DNA of 10,259 bases from JAKQEM01 sp964391185 (lineage in GTDB: Bacteria; Patescibacteriota; Gracilibacteria; Peribacterales; Peribacteraceae), in contig CAYMIX010000020.1 of NCBI GenBank assembly GCA_964391185.1, positions 1 through 10,259 of the forward strand, read 5' to 3'. This document shows positions 1 to 6,501 of this stretch, piece after piece. The position numbers and the translations under genes are program-made. The notes beneath the pieces were generated by a model that saw only the letters and a list, made by a program, of their open reading frames with translations, was not told the origin of the DNA and searched no databases. Each line of letters starts with the position of its first letter. Position 1 is the first letter of the stretch.

Positions 1-70
1 CGGCGACAGCGTTTCTGGTCATCTCGCTAAATGGTTCTTGACATGCGAGTTTTTCAACGGTACTGTGTAG
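1..70 (+). other. 3' end of an upstream gene, reading frame undecided
   Basis: All three forward frames are open at the left edge and close quickly: TAA at 28-30, TGA at 39-41 and TAG at 68-70. The tail of the preceding gene must use one of them, but too little is present to choose. The frame ending at 70 gives 22 residues ending FFNGTV. The frame ending at 41 gives 12 residues ending LNGS. In phages with this head-gene order the upstream gene is often the portal protein; that is inference from order only. Confidence 0.35.
38..66 (+). promoter_or_regulatory. Candidate sigma70 promoter ahead of the head genes
   Basis: A perfect -35 hexamer TTGACA (38-43) is followed, after an ideal 17-base spacer, by TACTGT (61-66). 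That -10 matches TATAAT at the three most conserved positions (first T, second A, last T). Transcription would start near 73, about 20 bases before the first full gene at 96. It would supply the capsid block with a host-RNA-polymerase promoter. It may overlap the end of the upstream gene if that gene ends at 70. No experimental support is available. Confidence 0.45.
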
Positions 71-81
71 TGAGCACTCAC
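70..81. repeat. Short dyad GTGAG-CA-CTCAC near the predicted start of transcription
   Basis: Two perfect 5-base arms (70-74 and 77-81) flank a 2-base centre, just downstream of the candidate -10 and ahead of the ribosome-binding site GGAGGT (85-90). Its position would suit a repressor operator. It is short enough to be chance, and a 2-base loop makes a stable RNA hairpin unlikely. Confidence 0.25.
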
Positions 82-95
82 ATTGGAGGTGTGCG

Positions 96-428
96 ATGTC
101 TCTGAAGGAAGATTTTTCGATCGGTCGTTTGACCCTCAACGGGCAGACGAACGACGGCACGCCGATCGGTCCGCTGTTCGTACGATCGCAAACGGTTACT
201 CCGACGTCCGTCGGGGCGGCAACCGTGTCGGTCCAGACAGCTACGGTTACAGGCGTCGCCGCAGGCGACCTCGTGATCGTCAACCCGGCGGCTACTGGTA
301 ACGCAACGGCTGTCGGTGCGGCGTATGTGTCGGCAGCCAACACGGTTTCGATTCAGTACATCAACCCGACGGCCGGCTCTCTGACGCCGGGTGCGGGGAC
401 GTACAAGTTCATCATCATTCGTCCGTAA
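96..428 (+). CDS. Small beta-rich phage structural protein (possible head decoration protein)
   Basis: This 110-aa protein starts at ATG 96, with GGAGGT five bases upstream. After a short N-terminal segment, residues about 32-110 are almost entirely alternating small and branched residues. They carry the pattern V-TGVAAGDLVIVNP, AAYVSAANTVSIQ and a closing GTYKFIIIR. That layout recurs in beta-sandwich modules of phage virion proteins, with a final strand ending in IR. It has no signal peptide or membrane segment. Its place immediately before the scaffold and capsid genes suggests a capsid-surface or minor head role. It could equally be a minor tail component. The family pattern is recalled, so the exact role is inference. 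Confidence 0.75.
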   Translation: MSLKEDFSIGRLTLNGQTNDGTPIGPLFVRSQTVTPTSVGAATVSVQTATVTGVAAGDLVIVNPAATGNATAVGAAYVSAANTVSIQYINPTAGSLTPGAGTYKFIIIRP

Positions 429-432
429 CACC

Positions 433-681
433 ATGATTCTTCCCCAGCCCACTGAGGAGCAACTTCGCGCGATGTTGGCCTTGAGCCAGCACCCGCAGTT
501 CTCCATATTCGCCGCGTATTTGCGCGAAGCAGAGGGCCAGATTCTCGATTCTCTCGTCGGAGCTACCGACACGGCGAAGATGCACCGGTGGCAAGGTTCT
601 GCGCAGACTATCCGCGCGGTATCTGATGCCTTCGGCGCCGCATCCGCTGCCCTTCAACGCATGTCTCAAGGACGGTTATGA
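433..681 (+). CDS. Short helical phage protein of unknown function
   Basis: The product is 82 aa. The ATG at 433 lies four bases after the previous stop and has no clear ribosome-binding site, so it probably depends on ribosomes finishing the gene before it; an upstream in-frame start inside that gene is less likely. The protein looks all-helical: a leading TEEQLRAMLALSQHPQF, a middle helix with YLREAEGQILDSLV, and WQGSAQTIRAVSDAF at residues 53-67. A polar helix with a QG pair before a final helix is a common look for small proteins encoded next to phage scaffold genes, and I do not know its function. Its stop overlaps the next start as ATGA, so the two are translationally coupled. Confidence 0.7.
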   Translation: MILPQPTEEQLRAMLALSQHPQFSIFAAYLREAEGQILDSLVGATDTAKMHRWQGSAQTIRAVSDAFGAASAALQRMSQGRL

Positions 682-1694
682 GCAACCTGCCAAGGCAAGT
701 GAAGCAACAAGTCGAAGAAGCCAACCGCATGCAGGCGGAAGCCGCTGCAACTTCTTCGCCGGACTCGGAATCGCAAACCGGTGAGCCTTCCGGCAATGCC
801 GATACCGTACCGAACCCTTCGATTGCTGCGCCGGTACAACCGGACGCCGCGACTTCTTCGACGCCTCCTGCGACTCCTGCGGCTGCTGAAGACTTTCAGC
901 ACAAGTACCGCACGATCCAAGGCATCCTGTCGAAAGTGAGTGGCGAGCGTGATCGCGCTCGACGGGAAGTAACTGAACTCGAGGGGAAAGTCGACTCCCT
1001 CTCCAAAGCCGTGCAACATCTGCAGAGCCTTCTGCAGCAAGCGCAGTCGCCGCAGTCTTCATCCCGCAAGCTTGTTTCGGACAGCGAGGTTCAGGAGTTT
1101 ACGCCTGAGTTGCTCGATGTCGTCGGGCGCAAAGCGATGGAGACGCTTGGACCATACTTGCAGCAATATCAGCAAGTTATCCAACAGCAAGCGGCGCGGA
1201 TCAAGGAGCTTGAGGACAACGTGTCCGGGGTCGCGGAAGCGACGACGGATGTCCGCACAAGCACGTTCCTGCAATCCCTCGCTTCGATGGTGCCCGACTG
1301 GGAGGCGGTTAACTTCGACCCCGGTTTTGCCGAGTGGCTGCTGATGCTCAACCCCTCTACGGGGGCGTCGTTCAAGGATGCTTTCGACGACGCATGCGAA
1401 CGGCACGATGCCACACGGGCCGCATGGTTCTTCAACGCGTACAAGGCGTCTCGCGCACCGGCTCCCACGCCGCCTCCGCCTCCGCCTCCTATCTCCGAGC
1501 TGGCCTCTCCGTCTACACAGGGGTCGTCCATTCCGCGCACCCCCGAAAAATCCGGGCGGATGTGGTCGGAAAAAGCGATTCGCGAGTTCTATCGCGATAA
1601 GTCGCTCGGAAAGTACGTTGCGAACCCCGCGGTGGCCGCACAACTCGAGCAAGACATTTTCAAGGCTCAACAGGAAGGCCGCGTAACGGCCTGA
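678..1694 (+). CDS. Scaffold-like head-assembly protein
   Basis: This 338-aa protein sits directly before the major capsid gene, the usual place for a scaffolding protein, which shapes the procapsid from inside and leaves before DNA packaging. Residues 20-70 are a low-complexity A/S/T/P-rich linker. Residues about 72-122 (starting EDFQHKYRTIQGILSK) and 155-185 are predicted coiled coil. Residues about 195-256 are globular, with VPDWEAVNFDPGFAEWL. Residues 261-271 are a proline tract with seven consecutive prolines. The C-terminal segment 295-336 contains W-x4-IREFYRDKSLGKY and ends in a helix before EGRV. Charged, helical composition with a small conserved C-terminal patch fits scaffolds that contact capsid protein through the C-terminus. 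Assignment rests on context plus these patterns. No protease motif is visible. Confidence 0.75.
   Translation: MSNLPRQVKQQVEEANRMQAEAAATSSPDSESQTGEPSGNADTVPNPSIAAPVQPDAATSSTPPATPAAAEDFQHKYRTIQGILSKVSGERDRARREVTELEGKVDSLSKAVQHLQSLLQQAQSPQSSSRKLVSDSEVQEFTPELLDVVGRKAMETLGPYLQQYQQVIQQQAARIKELEDNVSGVAEATTDVRTSTFLQSLASMVPDWEAVNFDPGFAEWLLMLNPSTGASFKDAFDDACERHDATRAAWFFNAYKASRAPAPTPPPPPPPISELASPSTQGSSIPRTPEKSGRMWSEKAIREFYRDKSLGKYVANPAVAAQLEQDIFKAQQEGRVTA
1471..1488 (+). repeat. Three perfect CGCCTC repeats coding for polyproline
   Basis: Three tandem CGCCTC hexamers lie inside the scaffold-like gene and give alternating CCG/CCT proline codons. Slippage here would add or remove Pro-Pro pairs without shifting frame, so the linker length could vary between relatives. 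Confidence 0.7.
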
Positions 1695-1719
1695 TTGCTA
1701 ACGCAAATAGGAGCAGAAA

Positions 1720-2634
1720 ATGGCTTATCCCCTTGCCGCAGGTATGCCGAACTACTCGGGTACCTTCATTCCGACCATCTGGGCGGGCAAGCTGCTGGAG
1801 AAGTTCTACGACGCCAGCGTTGTGCCGCAGATTTCCAACACCGACTACGAGGGTCTGATTTCGGCGCAGGGCGATACGGTGAACATCCGTACCGTCCCGA
1901 ACGTGACGATCCGCAACTACTCCGCCGGTCAGCCGCTGCAGGTTGAGCGCCCCGACTCCCCGATGGTCACTCTGAACATCGATCAGGGTCGGTACTTCAA
2001 CCTCGTGCTGGACGACGTGATGGAGATTCAGTCCGACATCAACCTGATGAATACGTGGTCGTCGGACGCGTCTGAGCAACTCAAGATCAACATCGATACG
2101 TACGTTCTCGCGAACGTTGCTGTCGATGTGGCGGCGGTCAACAAGGGCGCGACCGCGGGTCGTCTCAGCGCGAACCTGAACCTCGGTGCGACGGGTGCGG
2201 CGGTTCAGCTCACCAAGGCGAACATCATCGACAAGCTGCTCGAAATGGGGCAGGTTCTCGACGAACAGAACGTCCCGGAAACGGGTCGCTGGGTTGTGAT
2301 GCCCGCTTGGGCGATTCGTCTCCTGAAATCTTCGGATATCAAGGATGCGTCGCTGACCGGTGACGGCGCTTCGCCGCTGCGCAACGGCCGGGTCGGTATG
2401 ATCGACCGGTTCACGTTGTACTCGAGCAACCTGCTGCCGCGCTACGTCGATACCAACAACCCGTTCGACATCATTGCTGGGCACAAGGTCGGCCTGACGT
2501 TCGCGACGCAGATCACCAAGACTGAGACGCTTCGGTCCGAGTCGACTTTCGGCACGCTGATGCGCGGGCTGCAGGTCTTCGGTATGAAGGTCGTCAAGGG
2601 CGACTCGCTCGTTCGTCTGTACGCCTACGCATAA
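1720..2634 (+). CDS. Major capsid protein
   Basis: The 304-aa coat subunit forms the icosahedral shell. The ATG has AGGAG six bases upstream. The sequence strongly matches the pattern I know for capsid proteins of short-tailed phages with the HK97-type fold. Matching segments are FIPTIWAGKLLEKFYDASVV (16-35), ISNTDYEGLISAQGDTVNIR (38-57), SDASEQLKINIDTYVLANV (115-133), LDEQNVPETGRWVVMPAWA (180-198), DASLTGDGASPLRNGRVGMI (209-228) and FDIIAGHKVGLTFATQITK (249-267). The protein starts in the shell region with no long N-terminal scaffold (delta) domain, consistent with the separate scaffold gene upstream. Codon use is strongly biased to G/C-ending codons, as expected for the most abundant phage product. 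Only the assignment to a precise subfamily is uncertain. Confidence 0.95.
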   Translation: MAYPLAAGMPNYSGTFIPTIWAGKLLEKFYDASVVPQISNTDYEGLISAQGDTVNIRTVPNVTIRNYSAGQPLQVERPDSPMVTLNIDQGRYFNLVLDDVMEIQSDINLMNTWSSDASEQLKINIDTYVLANVAVDVAAVNKGATAGRLSANLNLGATGAAVQLTKANIIDKLLEMGQVLDEQNVPETGRWVVMPAWAIRLLKSSDIKDASLTGDGASPLRNGRVGMIDRFTLYSSNLLPRYVDTNNPFDIIAGHKVGLTFATQITKTETLRSESTFGTLMRGLQVFGMKVVKGDSLVRLYAYA

Positions 2635-2646
2635 GGAGCACACCAC

Positions 2647-3087
2647 ATGGCTACCAATGATCTGACCGTCGCCTCCGGTTACGAGGCCGTCGCTTACCAA
2701 GGCTACAACTTCGTTGTGGCTGAGAAGGTGGTGAGCGCCGCAACTCTGACGAACAAGGCGGCTACCGATACGATCGACGTTCTCGATATCCCGGCCAACA
2801 GTTTCGTCATCGTCGCGGGCGTGGAGGTTATCACTGCGGACACGACCGGCTCTTCGCCGACGCTGTCGCTCGGTGACAGCTCGAGCGCTACGCAGTTCCT
2901 CAGCGCCTCGTCCAACCCGAAGGCGTCCGCCGGTACGGTGGTGGCGTCAGCCGCTACTACGTGGAAGTTCTACAAGACCACGTCGCCGCTGCGCGTCACC
3001 ATCAACACGGCTGCGCTGACGAACGCCGTGTTCCGCGTGTTCGCGTACATCGTGCGCGATACGGGCAATACGGCTGTCGAGGTGTAA
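2647..3087 (+). CDS. Beta-rich capsid-associated protein, probable decoration/stabilisation protein
   Basis: This 146-aa product has AAGGAG (2633-2638, overlapping the capsid stop) eight bases before the ATG. It contains no cysteine, signal peptide or membrane helix. The core, residues about 25-140, reads as successive beta strands: DTIDVLDIPANSFVIVAGVE (41-60), a TTGSSPTLSLGDSSSATQFL turn-strand (66-85), TTWKFYKTTSPLRVTIN (104-120) and AVFRVFAYIV (127-136). Small beta-sandwich proteins encoded right after the capsid gene are often outer-surface decoration or cement proteins. A strong ribosome-binding site, codon bias like the capsid gene and the hairpin just behind it all point to high expression. 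The decoration role is inferred from position and fold pattern, not from a recognised family. Confidence 0.75.
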   Translation: MATNDLTVASGYEAVAYQGYNFVVAEKVVSAATLTNKAATDTIDVLDIPANSFVIVAGVEVITADTTGSSPTLSLGDSSSATQFLSASSNPKASAGTVVASAATTWKFYKTTSPLRVTINTAALTNAVFRVFAYIVRDTGNTAVEV

Positions 3088-3095
3088 TGCCGACC

Positions 3096-3117
3096 GGACG
3101 GGGCTTCGGCCCCGTCC
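3096..3117 (+). terminator. UUCG-capped hairpin after the capsid block (partial terminator or RNA barrier)
   Basis: The stem has perfect 9-base arms, GGACGGGGC (3096-3104) and GCCCCGTCC (3109-3117), closed by a C(UUCG)G tetraloop, the most stable class of RNA tetraloop. It starts nine bases after the 146-aa gene's stop and ends just before the ribosome-binding site of the next gene. There is no T-run after it (ACACAGGAG follows), so it is not a classical intrinsic terminator. It may attenuate readthrough, so that head genes outnumber neck genes, or protect the capsid message from 3' exonucleases. Confidence 0.6.
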
Positions 3118-3132
3118 ACACAGGAGAAGAAA

Positions 3133-3348
3133 GTGGGACGATATCTCAAGCACATGCCGACGGGCGAGGTCTACGGGTTCAACCCGACGCTTGCCGAACG
3201 CGGCGATATGATCGAAATCGACGCGCTGCCCGGAGTCGAGGCCGAAGTTATTGTGGAGGCGCCGGTGTCGAAAACGAAGCCGCGCAAACCCTCCCCGGTT
3301 GTGGATGCGCTGAACGAAACGCCTGATGGGTTTGCTGCGCAGCCGTGA
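3133..3348 (+). CDS. Small conserved-looking phage protein of unknown function
   Basis: This 71-aa protein starts at GTG 3133, with AGGAG six bases upstream. Residues 1-32 look folded and resemble an N-terminal block I associate with short proteins between capsid and neck genes: an R/K-Y start, PTGEVYGFNPTLAERGDMIEI. The remainder (about 36-71) is acidic, then K/P-rich and probably disordered. Its stop overlaps the start of the next gene as GTGA, so it is translated together with the first adaptor. It has no membrane segment and no recognised catalytic motif. A minor head or neck role is only a guess from location. Confidence 0.65.
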   Translation: MGRYLKHMPTGEVYGFNPTLAERGDMIEIDALPGVEAEVIVEAPVSKTKPRKPSPVVDALNETPDGFAAQP

Positions 3349-3983
3349 CTCCTGCGGACGTCATCGCGAGTGTTCGCGTTCTCACCAACGATAACGACCC
3401 CGTCGATTATCGGTATGAGGACGCGACTATTCTCGACTGCGTCAATCGTGCGCTTCGGCGTATGGCGACACTGCGTCCCGATCTGTTCGTAACAACGAGC
3501 GAGCTTACGTGTGTTGCGGGTGTCGAGCAGGAAGTTCCCAACTATGGGCGCGTGGTTCAGGTCTTCGGCGTGAAAGACGCGGGGGCCGTGGTCGAGACGA
3601 GCCGAGAGCACATGGACGCGTACTTTCCCTCTTGGCGGGCAGCCGCTGCCGGAACCGCGGTCAATTGGATGCGGCATAGTCGCAACCCGTCCAAGTTTTT
3701 CGTGTACCCGCCGGCTTCGTCAGGGCAAGTTCTCGACGTCGAGTACAGCACCGTTGGTGCTGTGTACGATACGAACACGCCTATCCCGCTGGCGGCAGAG
3801 TACCTGCCTTCGCTCGTTGATATCACGGCGGCAGAGGTGGAGTGGGCGGACGACGAGTATGTCCTCACGCCTCGTGCGGAGGGGTTTTACAATCGAGCCG
3901 TGCAGGCGCTTGCGGCGCAAGCGCAGACTAGGCAGAACATGGATACGGAGGCTGGTGGCGGTGCTCCTGCCATCGTGGACTAA
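3345..3983 (+). CDS. Head-tail adaptor-like neck protein 1
   Basis: The 212-aa product starts at GTG 3345, coupled by GTGA overlap. Its order of blocks resembles phage adaptor proteins that dock under the portal of short-tailed phages. An N-terminal helical part contains DATILDCVNRALRRMATLRPDLF (27-49), followed by a strand region with VAGVEQEVP (58-66) and V-QVFGVKD. Then come R-EHMDAYFPSWR (87-98), NPSKFFVYPPASSGQVLDVEY (114-134) and a C-terminal helical part starting AEYLPSLVDITAAEVEWADDEY (151-172). The FFVYPP element and the AEYLPSLVDITAAE helix are the most telling. Its position after the capsid genes and before a second adaptor-like gene supports a neck role. The closest described group I can name is the phage adaptor family DUF6682, from memory and needing confirmation. 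Confidence 0.75.
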   Translation: MTPADVIASVRVLTNDNDPVDYRYEDATILDCVNRALRRMATLRPDLFVTTSELTCVAGVEQEVPNYGRVVQVFGVKDAGAVVETSREHMDAYFPSWRAAAAGTAVNWMRHSRNPSKFFVYPPASSGQVLDVEYSTVGAVYDTNTPIPLAAEYLPSLVDITAAEVEWADDEYVLTPRAEGFYNRAVQALAAQAQTRQNMDTEAGGGAPAIVD

Positions 3984-4631
3984 GTGGCGGACATACTCTT
4001 TTCCGATGTTGTTCCAGACGTACAGATTCTCGCCCCAAACTGCCCACAGCCCCTCGTTGTTGGCATGTTGCGGCAGTCTGCGCGACAGCTCTGCGTCGAC
4101 TCGTCGGTGTACCAATACCACGTCAGCTTTCCGTTCGTCGATGGGACGCACAGCTACTCGCCCACGCTTCCTGCAGGAACCGAGGTAGCCCGATACATAT
4201 CGGTATCCCACGGGGTTCGCCTTCTCGAACCAGCAACGCTTGCTGAGTTTTTCTCGTACGACGAGGAATACCCTTTTCTGCAGGGGATTCCTACGCACTA
4301 CGCTACCGAAGAGTTCTCCTCTCTGAAGTTTTACCCGGTGCCGGATGCGGACGCGGAAGCGGAGGCGTCGTGCATCGTATTTCTCGCGCTGTGCCCAACC
4401 AACACCGCTACTGGGCTGGATCAGGACGTGTTTTCTCGATACCGCGAAGGTATCGTTGACGGCGCAGCGGCGCGGCTGATGGCGCAGCCTGATAAACCTT
4501 GGAGCAATCCGCAGCTGTCGAGCTACTACGCTGGGCGGTACCGGGCAGCGGTCAAGAACGCTTCTGGGCAAGCGTTGCGAGGGCGGGTCGGGGTGGAGGC
4601 TCGCATCAAACCTGTGTGGTTCGGGGTCTAA
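3984..4631 (+). CDS. Head-tail adaptor-like neck protein 2
   Basis: The 215-aa product starts at a GTG directly abutting the previous TAA, with no visible ribosome-binding site, so reinitiation is likely. The N-terminus FSDVVPDVQILAPNCPQPLV is followed by a helix, MLRQSARQLCVDSSVYQYHV (28-47). Next come LPAGTEVARYISVSHGVRL (62-80), a strand element LKFYPVPDADAEA (114-126), and a C-terminal block, EGIVDGAAARLMAQPDKPW (155-173) then SNPQLSSYYAGRYR. This helix-strand-helix plan, with the GAAARLM/KPW-NP block, is one I recognise from phage proteins forming the ring between portal and tail. Two different adaptor-like proteins in tandem fit a two-ring neck in a short-tailed phage. Which ring each forms cannot be told from sequence alone. 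Confidence 0.75.
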   Translation: MADILFSDVVPDVQILAPNCPQPLVVGMLRQSARQLCVDSSVYQYHVSFPFVDGTHSYSPTLPAGTEVARYISVSHGVRLLEPATLAEFFSYDEEYPFLQGIPTHYATEEFSSLKFYPVPDADAEAEASCIVFLALCPTNTATGLDQDVFSRYREGIVDGAAARLMAQPDKPWSNPQLSSYYAGRYRAAVKNASGQALRGRVGVEARIKPVWFGV

Positions 4632-5927
4632 ATGACGTACAAATTTTCCAACTTTGCGCGCTCAACCCTTGCGTCGTCGATCAACAACGTCGTAACGACG
4701 TTGTCCGTTGCGTCAGGGGACGGGGCCAAGTTTCCGAACCCGGGCGCGTCCGAGAAGTTCATGATTGTCGTAACGAACAATCTCGGGCAGCGTGAGGTTA
4801 TGCGCGTAACTGCGCGGGCTACGGACACGTTTACCGTCGTTCGCGGGCAAGAGGGCACGACGGCGATCGCGTTCAACGCTGGCGATCGTGTGTCGCACCG
4901 GCTTACTGCAGGGGCTATCGACGCGGCTTTCGGCGGGGCTATCCCGTCCGCAACCGGGCAGGCCGGTAAGCTCATAACTTCCGACGGCACGACGGCGTCG
5001 TATTCGGACACGCTTGCCGGTCCGCTTACGCTGTCGTACGCGACGCCCGTCTTCACACTGAACGCAGCGGCTTCGGGTCAGACCCGGTATAGCCGGTACC
5101 GCACGGCCGGCACGACCCGGTGGGAAACCGGGGTGAACGGCACCGCTGAATCCGGCGCGAACGCCGGTTCTGACTTGGTCGAGGTCGGGTACTCGGACGC
5201 CGGAGCGCTGCTCGGAACGTGGAAGTCGGTATCTCGGGCAACGGGAAGGCGCACTTATGTGGTGGCTCCCACGGGAGCGGGCACCGCGGTTGATTTCCAG
5301 ATTCCCCACAACAGCGCCCAACGCGTCCGCGCGTACAACAGCGATGCCGGAAACGGGGCGCTGGCTGGGTTCGCTGCTGAGACGAATGACGGGCAGCTCC
5401 GCGTAGATGCGTCTTCTACCGCGCTCCGCTCGCTCATCGGTATCGGCGCGTCAATCGGGTGGACAGGCGGCGGAACGACGGTGTTCGGGTCGTTTTCCGC
5501 GTCTACGGTCGAGTTCTGGTACAACAACACGGTGTATGTGCGGCTCACCGGCGGGAAGGTCGACATTCCTCTCGGCTCCGGTACGCTCACACTTAATACG
5601 CACCCCACCCGGGCGATGCTCGGCGCGATTGCGTTGCGTTCGTCAGCCGGCAGCACTTCGGTAGGGGCGCACGGAGGAACCCGCGCTCCTGATTGGTGGC
5701 AGATTCGGTACCGGTTGAAGAACGCCGTGCAGGGGTATGCCGCAGGCGACATTGCCAACGCTGCGCCGACTGGATCGGCGAACTGCGCCATCGCGCGGTT
5801 TGATGCCACGAACGCGTACTTGGTCCAACAAAGCGGGAGCATAGCCGTACTGAACGCAAGTACAGGCGCGGCGACTACGCTCACATCAACAGACCTCGAA
5901 GCGTACATTATGTGCGGGTGGCTGTAG
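4632..5927 (+). CDS. Modular tail-fibre-like or appendage protein
   Basis: The 431-aa product has its ATG abutting the preceding TAA; GGGGT a few bases earlier is a weak ribosome-binding site. Three modules can be seen. Residues 1-100 form a beta-rich head: LSVASGDGAKFP (24-35), VMRVTARATDTFTVVRGQEG (56-75), AFNAGDRVSHRLTAGAID (80-97). This is a familiar N-terminal attachment module of phage fibre and appendage proteins. Residues about 130-215 carry the fibre-type motif RWETGVNGTAESGANAGSD (163-181) then SVSRATGRRTYV. Residues about 340-431 form a C-terminal module with GAHGGTRAPDWWQIRYRL and GYAAGDIANAAP, ending in EAYIMCGWL. Unlike the neck genes, its relatives would be expected to differ mainly at the C-terminus, where host binding sits. 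Adsorption function is inferred. Confidence 0.75.
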   Translation: MTYKFSNFARSTLASSINNVVTTLSVASGDGAKFPNPGASEKFMIVVTNNLGQREVMRVTARATDTFTVVRGQEGTTAIAFNAGDRVSHRLTAGAIDAAFGGAIPSATGQAGKLITSDGTTASYSDTLAGPLTLSYATPVFTLNAAASGQTRYSRYRTAGTTRWETGVNGTAESGANAGSDLVEVGYSDAGALLGTWKSVSRATGRRTYVVAPTGAGTAVDFQIPHNSAQRVRAYNSDAGNGALAGFAAETNDGQLRVDASSTALRSLIGIGASIGWTGGGTTVFGSFSASTVEFWYNNTVYVRLTGGKVDIPLGSGTLTLNTHPTRAMLGAIALRSSAGSTSVGAHGGTRAPDWWQIRYRLKNAVQGYAAGDIANAAPTGSANCAIARFDATNAYLVQQSGSIAVLNASTGAATTLTSTDLEAYIMCGWL

Positions 5928-5953
5928 TGCGACGGCAACGCGGAGAGATTTCC

Positions 5954-6253
5954 ATGCACGTGACTGATTTTCAAGACGCACTGAAGCACCTTCCTTTCGT
6001 CCTTGCTACGGGAACACAAATCCAAATGTCCGGGCAACGCATACTCGAGGCTGTGCTTATTGCGGTGATTGCCGCATTGGGGTCGGGCTACGTTACATCG
6101 AAGCAACTCGAAACGCAATTTACCGAGTTCAAGACGGCGGCGCTCGAGGAACGGAAGCGGGTTAGTGGCGAGGTAGCTGAGCTTAAGCAGCAGACTCGCG
6201 AACTTCGCGACATCGTTATCGAACTGCGGGCGGCGCAGATGAGGAAGCCGTAG
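5954..6253 (+). CDS. Single-TM coiled-coil membrane protein of the lysis cassette
   Basis: The 99-aa product was assigned the ATG at 5954 because GGAGAG (5942-5947) lies six bases upstream; in-frame GTGs at 5912 and 5927 lie in or at the end of the fibre gene and are less convincing. Residues about 29-47 (RILEAVLIAVIAALGSGYV) form one hydrophobic segment, followed by a charged heptad-like helix of residues 50-95 with EERKRV, EVAELKQQ and LRDIVIELR. It stands first in the lysis genes, before a two-TM protein and the endolysin. It may be a holin, an antiholin or a regulator, but it has no diagnostic motif. Its stop TAG shares a base with the next GTG start. Confidence 0.65.
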   Translation: MHVTDFQDALKHLPFVLATGTQIQMSGQRILEAVLIAVIAALGSGYVTSKQLETQFTEFKTAALEERKRVSGEVAELKQQTRELRDIVIELRAAQMRKP

Positions 6254-6501
6254 TGGCAGACGTTATTGGCTTCCTTACCCGCGTATGGGACTTCATCGAC
6301 GGCCGTGGGGTCGTTCGTCGTGCAGTTCTCGGGGTGGCGATATGGATGACGTGGCGGGTCAGTGTGTGGGCGATGGGGTTTGCGGAGACGTCCCCGCGGC
6401 CGGGCATAGACATCGCCGCGATAATTGCGGCCGTTACCGCGCCCGTTACGTTGTTTGCGGGGAGCGTGTTCAAGGGGTATCTTGAGTCGAGGGGAACGTG
6501 A
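6253..6501 (+). CDS. Two-TM holin-like protein
   Basis: This 82-aa protein starts at GTG 6253, with GAGGAA six bases upstream, overlapping the previous stop by one base. Two hydrophobic stretches are visible: residues about 24-44 (AVLGVAIWMTWRVSVWAMGF) and 53-74 (DIAAIIAAVTAPVTLFAGSV). Basic residues lie before the first (R21 to R23 region) and at the end (K74, R80). The size, the two membrane segments and the place immediately before the peptidase gene match class II holins, which form the inner-membrane lesion that releases or activates the endolysin. Unusually, the first TM contains an Arg (R35), so the hairpin may sit shallowly. Its stop overlaps the endolysin start as GTGA. Confidence 0.7.
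   Translation: MADVIGFLTRVWDFIDGRGVVRRAVLGVAIWMTWRVSVWAMGFAETSPRPGIDIAAIIAAVTAPVTLFAGSVFKGYLESRGT

Noticed and set aside
391..432. Extended start for the 82-aa gene inside the preceding gene
   Set aside because: It would add a 14-residue Ser/Arg-rich leader read from the coding end of the previous gene. The ATG at 433 fits the compact gene layout better.
1660..2700. Long - strand open frame (346 codons) opposite the capsid gene
   Set aside because: It is an antisense shadow of strongly codon-biased capsid DNA. The composition is Arg/His/Val-rich and the frame overlaps three certain genes.
5255..6118. - strand open frame (287 codons) opposite the fibre gene and its junction
   Set aside because: It crosses a gene junction with good + strand start signals and shows no recognisable domain, so it is judged a shadow.
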